DNA of 64,000 nucleotides from Variovorax paradoxus (GTDB lineage: Bacteria; Pseudomonadota; Gammaproteobacteria; Burkholderiales; Burkholderiaceae_C): positions 56,042 through 120,041 of the forward strand of contig NZ_JXQQ01000045.1 of the NCBI RefSeq assembly GCF_000834655.1. The letters run 5' to 3'. Positions 24,725 through 33,399 of this stretch are shown here, piece by piece. The stretch's first letter is position 1; each line of letters opens with the position of its first letter. Both the position numbers and the translations under genes were made by a program. The notes beneath the pieces were generated by a model. It was not told the DNA's origin, made no database searches, and worked only from the letters and a program-made list of their open reading frames with translations.

Positions 24725-25165
24725 TCAGCGCCGGCGCATCGGCATGCGGTCGATCTCGGCGAACACCGCTTGCAGGTCGACGCCGGGGCCTTCGGTCATC
24801 TTCACGCCGCCGTCCTTGCCGACCAGCACGAAGGTCGGCGCGCCGGCCGCCTCCAGCTTCAGCGCACCCAAGAGGGCGCGGGTCTGCGCCGGGGCCATGG
24901 CCTTGTCGTTGCGGCGGCCCTCGCCCGCGACCACGGTGTAGAGCACCATCTCGCGGTCGATGAAGGCCTCGCGCGTGGCCGTCTGGCGCAGCGCCGTTTC
25001 GACCTTTTGCAGCAGCGGATCGCCCGCCGCCGGCACCACCACGACCACCGGCCGCGTCTTCCAGCGCTCGGCCACGAGCGGGTTCGGGTCGGCAGCGGCC
25101 GCGAACGGCATGGCGATGCTCAGTGCCGCCAGGGTGGACTTGAGGAGGCTTGATGAAGAAGCCAT
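24725..25165 (-). CDS. DUF4174 periplasmic protein
   Basis: The 146-residue protein has a signal peptide (about 1-25, ending A-A-A) and a thioredoxin-like-looking fold of the DUF4174 type (T-R-P-V-V-V-V-V-P and A-P-T-F-V-L-V-G-K-D-G-G-V-K). No cysteines appear in it, so a redox role is unlikely. The ATG at 25165 is spaced correctly from AGGA; another ATG two codons earlier is possible. It follows the membrane protein gene almost directly. Function unknown. Confidence 0.7.
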   Translation of the reverse strand: MASSSSLLKSTLAALSIAMPFAAAADPNPLVAERWKTRPVVVVVPAAGDPLLQKVETALRQTATREAFIDREMVLYTVVAGEGRRNDKAMAPAQTRALLGALKLEAAGAPTFVLVGKDGGVKMTEGPGVDLQAVFAEIDRMPMRRR

Positions 25166-25167
25166 GG

Positions 25168-25680
25168 TCATTTCCTGAGCTTTGCGTCTTCGCTCTTGGC
25201 CTCCTCCATCGCCTCGGGTTCCAGCTCCTCGGCGTAGCGGTTGAGGCGGATGAAGATCCCCCAGCCCGCCATCAGGAAGCCCACGGAGCCCAGCATGGCG
25301 GCGGCGTGGAGCATCAGCTCGGGCGCCTCGCGCGCCTTGAAGGTCGCGACCAGCCCTTCGACCGCGACGGCCACCACGATGACCACCATGAAGCGGGAGA
25401 GGAAGCGGCGCACGCGGGTCGGTGCGCCGATGTGCGCGTCGCGCACCACTTCTTCTTCGAGCACCGTCTGCGAGATCTGCAGCGCCACCACCCCGGCCGC
25501 GAGCAGGCCCACCGCTTCGATGATGGCTTCGGCCGCCGGGAGGTCCAGGCCGTGCATGACCGCGCCCCAACCCGCGCGCGCCGCGATCACGACCAGCACG
25601 AGCGAGGCGATCGCGAAGGCGAGCGCCATCAGCGCATGGATCGCGGCGTAGAGGGAGTGGATGACTTTCATGGCGCGCAT
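25168..25680 (-). CDS. Predicted inner-membrane protein, four helices
   Basis: This 170-residue protein has about four hydrophobic helices (near residues 12-35, 50-70, 97-115 and 125-145) and a charged Glu/Lys tail. A conserved-looking cytoplasmic stretch T-R-V-R-R-F-L-S-R-F precedes the third helix. I do not recognise the family. An alternative start lies three codons in, at 25671. It heads a two-gene unit with the DUF4174 gene. Role unknown. Confidence 0.65.
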   Translation of the reverse strand: MRAMKVIHSLYAAIHALMALAFAIASLVLVVIAARAGWGAVMHGLDLPAAEAIIEAVGLLAAGVVALQISQTVLEEEVVRDAHIGAPTRVRRFLSRFMVVIVVAVAVEGLVATFKAREAPELMLHAAAMLGSVGFLMAGWGIFIRLNRYAEELEPEAMEEAKSEDAKLRK

Positions 25681-25871
25681 CTTCGGCGCCGCCCGGCCGG
25701 CTGCGCGTAGGCGCGCAACCCGATGCGCGGGGAGCGGACGCCGAGTTCATTCCGCAAACGCATCAAGTCCTTCCATTTTTTCACTAGGCAAGCGCGCGGG
25801 ATTCGCAGATATTGGCCGGGTTTCCCGCCTCTCTGTCGCCTTTCTTCTTCCCTCCTTTGCGGAGCGCGCCC

Positions 25872-27410
25872 ATGTCCGAAACCCAATCCCCCGTTTCCCT
25901 CCCCGACGAAGTCGAACAACTGCTGCAGCGCCTGGGCGTGCCCCGCACCGCCTGCACCGGCGGCGAGCTCACGGTGCGCTCGCCGGTCTCCGGCGAGGTG
26001 ATTGCAGAGGTGCGGCAGACCACGGCCGTGGAGGCCACCGGCGCCATCGGCAGCGCGCACGAGGCCTTCAAGGCCTGGCGCAACGTGCCGGCGCCGCGCC
26101 GCGGCGAGCTGGTGCGCCTTCTGGGCGAAGAGCTGCGTGCCGCCAAGCGCGACCTGGGCCGCCTCGTCACGCTGGAGGCCGGCAAGATCCCGTCCGAAGG
26201 CGCGGGCGAGGTGCAGGAAATGATCGACATCTGCGATTTCGCGGTCGGCCTCTCGCGCCAGCTCTACGGCCTCACGCTGGCCACCGAACGCGCCGAGCAC
26301 CGGATGATGGAAACCTGGCATCCGCTGGGCGTGTGCGGCGTGATCTCGGCCTTCAACTTCCCGGTGGCCGTGTGGTCGTGGAACGCGGCGCTCGCGCTGG
26401 TGTGCGGCGATTCGGTGGTGTGGAAGCCGTCCGAGAAAACGCCGCTCACGGCATTGGCCGTGCACGCCATCGCGCAGCGCGCCGTCGCGCGTTTCGGCGA
26501 TGCGCCCGAAGGCCTGCTCGGCTTGCTGCTGGGCCAGCGCGACATCGGCGAAGTGCTGGTGGACGACCACCGCGTGCCGATCCTCTCGGCCACCGGCTCC
26601 ACGGCGATGGGCCGGCAGGTCGGGCCGAAGCTGGCGGCGCGCTTTGCCCGCGCGATTCTCGAACTGGGCGGCAACAACGCCGCCATCGTCACGCCCTCGG
26701 CCGACCTCGATCTCACGCTGCGCGGCATCGCATTCGCGGCCATGGGCACGGCCGGCCAGCGCTGCACGACGCTGCGGCGCCTCTTCGTGCACGACAGCGT
26801 GTACGACCAGCTCGTGCCCAAGCTCGCGAAGGTCTACGGCAACGTGCAGGTGGGCGATCCGCGCGAGGCCGGCACGCTGGTCGGTCCGCTGATCGACCGC
26901 GCGGCCTTCGACGGCATGCAGAAGGCCTTGGGCGAAAGCCGCGAGCTCGGCGCCAAGGTGCACGGCGGCAGCCGCGTCGAGGGCATCGGCACGCAGGACG
27001 CCTACTATGTGCGCCCCGCGCTGGTGGAGCTGAAGTCGCACGACGGCCCGGTGCTGCGCGAGACCTTCGCGCCCATCCTCTACGTGGTGCGCTACAGCAC
27101 GCTGGACGAAGCCATCGAATGGCACAACGCCGTCGGTGCAGGCCTGTCGTCCTCGATCTTCACGCTCAACGTGCGCGAGGCCGAGCGCTTCATGTCCAGC
27201 GCCGGCTCCGACTGCGGCATCGCCAACGTCAACATCGGCCCGAGCGGTGCCGAGATCGGCGGCGCCTTCGGTGGCGAGAAGGAAACCGGCGGCGGGCGCG
27301 AAGCGGGCTCGGACAGCTGGAAGGCGTACATGCGCCGTGCCACGAACACCATCAACTACTCGACGGCGCTGCCTCTCGCGCAGGGCGTGACCTTCGACAT
27401 CGGGGATTGA
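25872..27410 (+). CDS. amaB: ALDH7-family aldehyde dehydrogenase (piperideine-6-carboxylate / aminoadipate semialdehyde dehydrogenase)
   Basis: This 512-residue enzyme ends with the antiquitin hallmark G-P-S-G-A-E-I-G-G-A-F-G-G-E-K-E-T-G-G-G and S-D-S-W-K-A-Y-M-R-R. Catalytic Cys sits in G-Q-R-C-T-T-L and the general-base Glu in L-E-L-G-G-N-N-A. ALDH7 enzymes oxidise 2-aminoadipate semialdehyde (in equilibrium with piperideine-6-carboxylate) to 2-aminoadipate in lysine breakdown. The ATG at 25872 follows GGAG; a longer frame starts in the promoter. It is followed on the same strand by an amino-acid receptor and an aminotransferase, consistent with lysine or pipecolate use. Confidence 0.88.
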   Translation: MSETQSPVSLPDEVEQLLQRLGVPRTACTGGELTVRSPVSGEVIAEVRQTTAVEATGAIGSAHEAFKAWRNVPAPRRGELVRLLGEELRAAKRDLGRLVTLEAGKIPSEGAGEVQEMIDICDFAVGLSRQLYGLTLATERAEHRMMETWHPLGVCGVISAFNFPVAVWSWNAALALVCGDSVVWKPSEKTPLTALAVHAIAQRAVARFGDAPEGLLGLLLGQRDIGEVLVDDHRVPILSATGSTAMGRQVGPKLAARFARAILELGGNNAAIVTPSADLDLTLRGIAFAAMGTAGQRCTTLRRLFVHDSVYDQLVPKLAKVYGNVQVGDPREAGTLVGPLIDRAAFDGMQKALGESRELGAKVHGGSRVEGIGTQDAYYVRPALVELKSHDGPVLRETFAPILYVVRYSTLDEAIEWHNAVGAGLSSSIFTLNVREAERFMSSAGSDCGIANVNIGPSGAEIGGAFGGEKETGGGREAGSDSWKAYMRRATNTINYSTALPLAQGVTFDIGD

Positions 27411-27412
27411 GG

Positions 27413-27502
27413 CTCACCCCCAGGCTTCGCGCACTTCGTGTCGCTGCGCCAACCCCCTGACCGGGGGCGACATCTGCGGCCCGGCGAAGCCGGTTCCGCG
27501 AT
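27413..27502. repeat. Dispersed repeat, family B, inverted copy
   Basis: The family appears here in reverse: CCCCCAGGCTTCGCGCACTT, then GTCGCTGCGCCAACCCCCTG and CGGCGAAGCCGGTTCCGCG. It lies directly after the aldehyde dehydrogenase stop, before the amino-acid receptor gene. Confidence 0.8.
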
Positions 27503-27578
27503 GTCCCACGAAAAATCATGCCGTGCCGGCAGCGTGTGCCGTGCGCCTTCAAAGAAAAACTACCAGGAGACAGAGAAG

Positions 27579-28484
27579 ATGAAAAAGCAACTGAACACCC
27601 TCGCCGCCGCAGCGCTGCTCGCGTTCGCATTCGGCAGCGCCACCGCGCAGCAGGCGCCCACGGGCGGCACGCTCGACAAGATCAAGTCGAGCGGCAAGGT
27701 CGTGCTCGGCGTGCGCGAAGCCTCGCCGCCGATGGCCTACATGCTGGGCGCGGGCGAGAAGTACGTGGGCTACCACGTCGAACTCTGCGAGCGCGTGCTG
27801 AAGGACATCGTGCCCAGCGCCAAGCTCGAATACATGGCCGTGACCGCGCAGAACACCATCCCGCTGGTGCAGAACGGCACGCTCGACATCGGCTGCGGCC
27901 CCACCACCAACAACACCGCGCGCCAGCAGCAGGTGGCCTTCGCGCTCACCACGTATGTGAGCGAAGTGCGCATGGCGACCAAGGTCGACTCGGGTATCAC
28001 CACGCTCGACCAGCTCGCGGGCCGCAACGTGTCGGCCTCGACCGGCACCACCGCGGTGCAGTTGCTTCGCAAGCGCGAGCGCGCGCAGAACGTCTCGTAC
28101 AACACCATGCTCGGCAAGGACCACCTGGAGAGCTTCCTGCTCATGGAGTCGGGCCGCGCCGATGCCTTCGTGCTCGACGACAACCTGCTCGCCGGGATCA
28201 TCGCGAACTCGAAGAACCCCGCGGCCTACCGCATCACCGGCGAGGCGCTGGGCTCCGAGCCGATCGCGCTGCTGTTCCGCAAGGATGACCCGGCGTTCAA
28301 GACCGCGGTGGACGAGTCGCTGCGCAAGCTCATGAAGAGCGGTGAGGTCGAGAAGATCTACACCAAGTGGTTCGTTGCTGCGATTCCGCCGAAGAACACC
28401 AGCCTCAACCTGCCGATGAGCCCCGCGCTCAAGCAGCTCCTGCTCGAACCCAACGACAAGCCACTGGAAGCCTACGCGAAGTGA
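27579..28484 (+). CDS. Amino-acid ABC transporter substrate-binding protein (GltI-like)
   Basis: The 301-residue periplasmic receptor has a 23-residue signal peptide ending A-T-A. It has the family 3 solute-binding fold (G-K-V-V-L-G-V-R-E-A-S-P-P and L-D-I-G-C-G-P-T-T-N-N-T), close to glutamate/aspartate receptors. The ATG at 27579 follows AGGAGACAGAGAAG. No permease or ATPase adjoins, so it must use a transporter encoded elsewhere. Its TGA overlaps the GTG start of the aminotransferase gene (GTGA). Confidence 0.92.
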   Translation: MKKQLNTLAAAALLAFAFGSATAQQAPTGGTLDKIKSSGKVVLGVREASPPMAYMLGAGEKYVGYHVELCERVLKDIVPSAKLEYMAVTAQNTIPLVQNGTLDIGCGPTTNNTARQQQVAFALTTYVSEVRMATKVDSGITTLDQLAGRNVSASTGTTAVQLLRKRERAQNVSYNTMLGKDHLESFLLMESGRADAFVLDDNLLAGIIANSKNPAAYRITGEALGSEPIALLFRKDDPAFKTAVDESLRKLMKSGEVEKIYTKWFVAAIPPKNTSLNLPMSPALKQLLLEPNDKPLEAYAK

Positions 28485-29698
28485 CAGACGCCGCCGTGTT
28501 CTCGCCCGCGCAACGTGTGCGCGCCATCCACGTCTCGGAGATCCTGCGCATTACCGACCATGCGCAGGCGCTCAAGCGCGCCGGCCGCCCGGTGATCGTG
28601 CTGGGTGCGGGCGAGCCCGACTTCGACACGCCCGAGAACATCCGGCATGCGGCCTCGCAGGCGATTGCGCGCGGCGACACGCGCTACACGGTGCTCGACG
28701 GCAGCCCGGCGATGAAGGCGGCGGTGCACCTGAAGTTCAAGCGCGACAACGCAATGGATTTCGCGCTCGACGAGATCAGCGTGAGCGCGGGGGCCAAGCA
28801 AGTCATCTTCAACGCGCTGATGGCGAGCCTCGACCCGGGCGACGAAGTGATCCTGCCCGCGCCGTACTGGACCTCGTATGCGGACATCGTGCAGATCTGC
28901 GGCGGCGTGCCGGTGTCGGTGGCCTGCGGCGAGGAGAACGGGTTTCGGCTGACCGCCGCGCAACTGGAGGCAGCCATCACGCCGCGCACGCGTTGGCTGT
29001 TCCTCAACTCGCCCTCGAACCCGAGCGGCGCGGCCTACAGCGCGGCGCAGCTCAAGCCGATCACCGATGTGCTGCTCGACCACCCGGGCGTGTGGGTGCT
29101 GGCGGACGACATCTACGAACACATCCTCTACGACGGCCTCGCGTTCGCAACGCCGGTGGCGGTCGAGCCGCGCCTGCGCGAACGCACGCTCACGGTGAAC
29201 GGCGTGTCCAAGGCCTATGCGATGACCGGCTGGCGCGTGGGCTACGGCGCCGGGCCGCGCGCGCTGATCGCGGCGATGGCGGTGGTGCAGAGCCAGTCGA
29301 CCTCGTGCCCCTCGTCGGTGAGCCAGGCCGCGGCGATCGAGGCGCTCACCGGGCCGCAGGGCATCGTGGCCGAGCGCTGCGCGTCGTTTCAACAGCGCCG
29401 CGATTTCGTCGTGGCCGCGCTCAACCGCACGCCGGGCCTGCATTGCCGCGTGCCCGAGGGCGCCTTCTACACATTCGCAAGCTGCGCGGGCGTGCTCGGA
29501 AGGCGCACCGCCGGCGGCGCGCTGCTGCAAACCGACAGCGACTTCTGCCGCTACCTGCTGCAGGACTTCGACGTGGCGGTGGTGCCCGGCAGCGTGTTCG
29601 GGCTCGCGCCGTATTTCCGCATTTCGTATGCGACGTCGATGGCGCAGCTCGAAGAGGCGTGCGCGCGGATCGAAGCGGCATGCGCAGCGCTCTCTTGA
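28481..29698 (+). CDS. Class I pyridoxal-phosphate aminotransferase
   Basis: This 405-residue fold-type I aminotransferase has Y-T-V-L-D-G-S at the N-terminal substrate region and N-S-P-S-N-P-S-G-A. Its PLP lysine is in S-K-A-Y-A-M-T-G-W-R-V-G-Y. It should move an amino group from an amino acid to a 2-oxo acid. The GTG start overlaps the receptor stop and gives V-T-D-A-A; a longer frame would run inside the receptor gene. With ALDH7 upstream, 2-aminoadipate to 2-oxoadipate is an attractive assignment, but aspartate-type activity is equally possible by sequence. Confidence 0.88.
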   Translation: MTDAAVFSPAQRVRAIHVSEILRITDHAQALKRAGRPVIVLGAGEPDFDTPENIRHAASQAIARGDTRYTVLDGSPAMKAAVHLKFKRDNAMDFALDEISVSAGAKQVIFNALMASLDPGDEVILPAPYWTSYADIVQICGGVPVSVACGEENGFRLTAAQLEAAITPRTRWLFLNSPSNPSGAAYSAAQLKPITDVLLDHPGVWVLADDIYEHILYDGLAFATPVAVEPRLRERTLTVNGVSKAYAMTGWRVGYGAGPRALIAAMAVVQSQSTSCPSSVSQAAAIEALTGPQGIVAERCASFQQRRDFVVAALNRTPGLHCRVPEGAFYTFASCAGVLGRRTAGGALLQTDSDFCRYLLQDFDVAVVPGSVFGLAPYFRISYATSMAQLEEACARIEAACAALS

Positions 29699-29699
29699 G

Positions 29700-29815
29700 T
29701 TTCTCCCTCCCCTCCCGGGGGAGGGCCGGGGTGGGGGCACGCGGCGTATCCATCGCTGTCGGCGCATCCATCGCCGCTTGCCCGCAGCCCGGCCTTCCCC
29801 CGGAAGGGGAAGGAG
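29700..29815. repeat. Dispersed GC-rich inverted repeat, family A
   Basis: CTCCCTCCCCTCCCGGGGGA with GGGGTGGGGGCA on the left pairs loosely with GCAGCCCGGCCTTCCCCC and GAAGGGGAAGG on the right. It fills most of the gap between the aminotransferase and ThDP-enzyme genes. Confidence 0.65.
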
Positions 29816-29855
29816 CAATACCGATACCCAAGACCTTCATTGCATTGGACACAGC

Positions 29856-31529
29856 ATGACTTCCTCCCGCACCGGCGGCCAGATCCTGGTCGAGCAGCTC
29901 ATCACCCACGGCGTCAGGCAGCTCTTCTGCGTGCCCGGCGAAAGCTTCCTGGCCGTGCTCGACGCACTGCACGACGCGTCGATCGACGTGACGGTGTGCC
30001 GGCAGGAGGGCGGCGCGACGATGATGGCCGAGGCGCAGGGCAAGCTCACCGGCAAGCCCGGCATCTGCTTCGTCACGCGCGGCCCCGGGGCCACCAACGC
30101 GGCGGCGGGCGTGCACATCGCGCACCAGGATTCGACGCCGCTCCTGCTGTTCGTCGGCCAGGTCGCGCGCGACGCGATGGGCCGCGAGGCCTTCCAGGAG
30201 CTGGACTACGGCGCGGTCTTCGGCACGATGGCCAAGTGGGTGGTGCAGATCGACGATCCGGCGCGCGTGCCCGAACTGGTGTCGCGCGCCTTCCACGTCG
30301 CGACCTCGGGCCGGCCCGGTCCGGTCGTGATCGCACTGCCCGAAGACATGCTGACCGAAGCCGCCGTGGTGGCCGATGCGCTGCCTTATGCGGTGGTCGA
30401 GACCCATCCGGGCGCCGCGCAATTGGCCGAACTGCAGCAGCGCCTGTCGCAGGCGCAGCGGCCCGTCGTGATTTTGGGGGGCAGCCGCTGGTCGGAAGCC
30501 GCGACGCAGCAGTTCGCGAAGTTCGCCGAGGCGCATGCGCTGCCGGTGTACTGCTCGTTCCGCCGCCAGATGCTGATGTCCGCCGAGCACCCCTGCTATG
30601 CAGGCGACCTGGGGCTCGGCGCGAACCCGCGCATGCTGGCGCGCATCCGCGATGCGGACCTCGTGCTGCTGGTGGGCGGACGTTTGTCGGAAGTGCCGTC
30701 GCAGGGCTATGAGCTGTTCGCGATTCCGCAGCCGAAACAGGCGCTGGTGCACGTGCATGCGGATGCCGACGAGCTCGGCAAGCTCTACCGCCCGGCGCAG
30801 GGCATCCACGCCACGCCCCAGGCTTTCGCCGAAGCGGTGTCCACGCTGCGCCCCGCTTCGACGCCCGCCTGGGAGGCCGAAACCAGGACCGCGCGCGAAG
30901 AATTCCTGCGCTGGAGCGACCCGGCACCGATCCGCATTCCCGGCCCGCTGCAGATGGGCGAGGTCATGCAGCACCTGCGCGAGGTGCTGCCGGCCGACAC
31001 CATCTTCTGCAACGGTGCGGGCAACTTCGCCACCTGGGTGCACCGTTTCTGGCCGTTCCGCGCATTCGCGAGCCAGCTCGCACCGACCAGCGGCTCGATG
31101 GGCTACGGCCTGCCGGCCGGCGTGGGCGCCAAGCGGCTGTGGCCCGCGCGCGAGGTGGTGGTGTTCGCGGGCGACGGAGATTTCATGATGCACGGCCAGG
31201 AGTTCGCCACCGCCGTGCAGTACGGGCTGCCGATCCTTGTCGTGCTGCTGGACAACGGCATGTACGGCACGATCCGCATGCACCAGGAAAAGCACTACCC
31301 CGGCCGCATCAGCGCCACGCAGCTGAAGAACCCCGATTTCCGCGGCTACGCCGAGGTGTTCGGCGGCCACGGCGAACGCGTGACCAGCACCGAAGAGTTC
31401 GGCCCCGCACTCGCGCGTGCACGTGCGAGCGGCAAGCCGGCCATCCTGCACTGCCTGCTGGACCCCGAGGCGATCACTCCCGCGAGCACGCTGCAGTCGA
31501 TCCGCAAGGCCGCATTGGCTGCGAACTGA
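29856..31529 (+). CDS. Thiamine-diphosphate-dependent enzyme (acetolactate-synthase-like)
   Basis: The 557-residue protein has three ThDP-enzyme domains. The cofactor-activating Glu sits in C-R-Q-E-G-G-A-T near residue 50, the central domain follows, and the ThDP/Mg motif G-D-G-D-F-M-M-H-G ... D-N is near 445-475. The family includes acetolactate synthases, 2-oxo-acid decarboxylases and related lyases. No regulatory (ilvN) subunit follows, so a catabolic role is more likely than valine synthesis. It shares strand and probably transcript with the aminotransferase, and could act on the 2-oxo acid that enzyme makes. The substrate is not determined. Confidence 0.85.
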   Translation: MTSSRTGGQILVEQLITHGVRQLFCVPGESFLAVLDALHDASIDVTVCRQEGGATMMAEAQGKLTGKPGICFVTRGPGATNAAAGVHIAHQDSTPLLLFVGQVARDAMGREAFQELDYGAVFGTMAKWVVQIDDPARVPELVSRAFHVATSGRPGPVVIALPEDMLTEAAVVADALPYAVVETHPGAAQLAELQQRLSQAQRPVVILGGSRWSEAATQQFAKFAEAHALPVYCSFRRQMLMSAEHPCYAGDLGLGANPRMLARIRDADLVLLVGGRLSEVPSQGYELFAIPQPKQALVHVHADADELGKLYRPAQGIHATPQAFAEAVSTLRPASTPAWEAETRTAREEFLRWSDPAPIRIPGPLQMGEVMQHLREVLPADTIFCNGAGNFATWVHRFWPFRAFASQLAPTSGSMGYGLPAGVGAKRLWPAREVVVFAGDGDFMMHGQEFATAVQYGLPILVVLLDNGMYGTIRMHQEKHYPGRISATQLKNPDFRGYAEVFGGHGERVTSTEEFGPALARARASGKPAILHCLLDPEAITPASTLQSIRKAALAAN

Positions 31530-31579
31530 GCGCAGTCAGAGCGGTCGTGATCGGCCGCTCATTGGCAGCGCCCATCGGT

Positions 31580-31680
31580 GCGCAGGGCATCGGGTGCTCC
31601 CCGCAGCGAAATCAAGGAGGAGGGCGACGCCCGGGGGACATTCGCGGAGGGGAGTACCCGGTGGCCTGTGCACCCGCCCT
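31580..31680. repeat. Dispersed repeat, family C, paired inverted copies
   Basis: A core CCCGGGGGACATTCGCGGAG followed by GGGAGTACCCGGTGGCCTG (31630-31672) is preceded by a diverged inverted copy (GGGCATCGGGTGCTCCCCGC). The two can fold together as a REP pair. A single copy occurs at 55659-55705. It lies between convergent genes. Confidence 0.7.
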
Positions 31681-31689
31681 GAACAAACC

Positions 31690-31992
31690 CTAGCGCAATC
31701 CACCCACATAGCGAGGCGGCGGCGTAGGCGGTGTCCCATCGGGCTGCCGCGCCGCCAGCCGTGCAGCGCGGGCAAGCGGCTCCATCGCCTGCTCGAGGCG
31801 CGTGGCGAGCTGGTCGAGTTCCTCGTCCTTGGTCTCGGCCGCGTGCGCCCGCGTCATGCGCACGATCTCGGCGGCGTACTCGGCGTTGATGGCCATCCAT
31901 TCGGTGTCGGTCACGCGGCCGTGCTTTCGCCGCAGTGCCACGTGAAGGCGTGCTGCAAGCGCGATGCGTTCGCTTTCGGACATGGACGGCAT
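31690..31992 (-). CDS. Conserved hypothetical small protein downstream of amtB
   Basis: The 100-residue soluble protein is mostly helical and charged, with H-x-x-x-x-R-K-H-G-R-V-T-D-T-E-W near residues 20-40 and a Pro-rich C-terminus. GAGGGAGACACC precedes the ATG at 31992; a second ATG follows three codons later. It lies 17 bp after the ammonium transporter gene, so it is probably co-transcribed and nitrogen-regulated. I do not recognise a domain. Confidence 0.65.
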   Translation of the reverse strand: MPSMSESERIALAARLHVALRRKHGRVTDTEWMAINAEYAAEIVRMTRAHAAETKDEELDQLATRLEQAMEPLARAARLAARQPDGTPPTPPPRYVGGLR

Positions 31993-32009
31993 GGTGTCTC
32001 CCTCGGTGG

Positions 32010-33245
32010 TCAGGCTCCCAGGTGTTCTCGATGCTGAGCAAGATCGAGGCCCAGCTGTTCGCTTTCGGCATCGACGCGCAGTCCGACCAGCATGTGCACC
32101 AGGAACAGCACGATCGCCGTCGCCGCAGCGCTGTAGATCGCCACGCTGCCGACCGCGATGGCCTGGGTCAGCACGTTGCCCGTCGCGCCCGAGATGCGTG
32201 CATCGGCGAACACGCCCGTGAGGAGCGCGCCCACGATGCCGCCGATGCCGTGCACGCCGAACACGTCGAGCGAATCGTCCGCGCCGAGCATGTGCTTGAG
32301 GCCCGTCGCGCCCCAATAGCAGGCCAGGCCCGCGATGGCGCCGATGGCCAGCGCCGAGAGCGGCGTGACGAAGCCGGCGGCCGGCGTGATCGCCACCAGC
32401 CCGGCGACGAGGCCCGAGCACAGGCCCAGCAAGGAGGGGCTGCGCCGCACGATCCACTCCCCGATCATCCAGCTCATGGCGCCGGCGGCCGCCGCGATGT
32501 GCGTGACCAGCATCGCCAGCCCGGCGCGCCCGTCGGCCGCGACCGCAGAGCCCGCATTGAAGCCGAACCAGCCCACCCACAGGAGGCCCGCGCCGATCAT
32601 CGTCATCGCCAGGCTGTAGGGCTCGAAGGCCTCGCGCCCGTAGCCGCGGCGCGGGCCGAGCGCGTAGGCGCACACCAGGCCCGCGATGCCCGCGTTGACG
32701 TGCACCACCGAGCCGCCCGCGAAGTCGAGCGCGCCCATCTGCGCGAGCCAGCCGCCCGGCTCCCACACCCAGTGCGCGACGGGCGCGTAGACCAAGACGC
32801 TCCACAGCAGCGCGAACCAGAGCACTGCCGAGAAGCGCATGCGCTCGACGAATGCGCCCAGCACCAGCGCGATGGTGATGATCGCGAAGGTGAGCTGGAA
32901 CATCGCGTAGACCGACTCCGGCACGTTGGGTGCGACGTGGCTCACGGCGATCTGTCCGGCCTCCTTCAGGTACTCGAAGCCCGAGAACCAGAAGCGCCCG
33001 GTGCCGCCCAGCCAGGGCCAGCCGGGCGTGAACGCGAGCGAGTAGCCGACGGCGAACCACGTGAGCGACACCGCCGCGGCGATCGCCACCACGGCCGCCA
33101 TGGTGGCCAGCACGTTCTTGCGCCGCACCATGCCGGCATAGAAGAGCGCGATGCCGGGCAACGTCATCAGCAGCACCAGTGCCGTCGACGTCATCATCCA
33201 GGCGGTGTCGGCCGCGTTGATGGAGGCTTGCGGGACCAGGGCCAT
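32010..33245 (-). CDS. amtB: Ammonium transporter
   Basis: The 411-residue protein has eleven predicted helices and Amt/Rh pore features: F-A-G-G-S-V-V-H-V-N-A and D-V-F-G-V-H-G-I-G-G-I-V-G carry the twin pore histidines, and W-F-G-F-N-A-G-S lies in helix 5. It conducts ammonium or ammonia across the inner membrane. There is no cleaved signal peptide, unlike E. coli AmtB. No glnK lies beside it, which is uncommon, although a small unknown gene follows. A sigma-54 promoter and an NtrC-type dyad upstream indicate nitrogen-limited expression. Confidence 0.96.
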   Translation of the reverse strand: MALVPQASINAADTAWMMTSTALVLLMTLPGIALFYAGMVRRKNVLATMAAVVAIAAAVSLTWFAVGYSLAFTPGWPWLGGTGRFWFSGFEYLKEAGQIAVSHVAPNVPESVYAMFQLTFAIITIALVLGAFVERMRFSAVLWFALLWSVLVYAPVAHWVWEPGGWLAQMGALDFAGGSVVHVNAGIAGLVCAYALGPRRGYGREAFEPYSLAMTMIGAGLLWVGWFGFNAGSAVAADGRAGLAMLVTHIAAAAGAMSWMIGEWIVRRSPSLLGLCSGLVAGLVAITPAAGFVTPLSALAIGAIAGLACYWGATGLKHMLGADDSLDVFGVHGIGGIVGALLTGVFADARISGATGNVLTQAIAVGSVAIYSAAATAIVLFLVHMLVGLRVDAESEQLGLDLAQHREHLGA

Positions 33246-33283
33246 GGCGGTGCGCTTCTTGGAGTTGTCGGTGTTGCGTGACG

Positions 33284-33299
33284 TGCACGAGTCGTGCCA
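33284..33299 (-). promoter_or_regulatory. Sigma-54 (RpoN) promoter of amtB
   Basis: On the minus strand TGGCACGACTCGTGCA matches the -24/-12 consensus TGGCACG-N4-TTGCA at all but one position. The GG and GC doublets are 12 bases apart as required. Transcription would begin near 33273, about 28 bases before the amtB ATG. Confidence 0.8.
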
Positions 33300-33372
33300 T
33301 CTCGTTAACTACCAGAAACACTTTGGTTTGCGAATCGGCCGTTCGCAGTAAGGCAAAGCGGGTAATTCCCAA

Positions 33373-33389
33373 TGCACTGGTGCGGTGCA
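33373..33389. promoter_or_regulatory. NtrC-type enhancer site for amtB
   Basis: TGCACTGGTGCGGTGCA fits the NtrC dyad TGCACY-N5-RGTGCA. Its centre is about 108 bases upstream of the predicted sigma-54 start, a typical enhancer distance. A transcript running rightward could also be affected. Confidence 0.75.
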
Positions 33390-33399
33390 GCACATAAAG

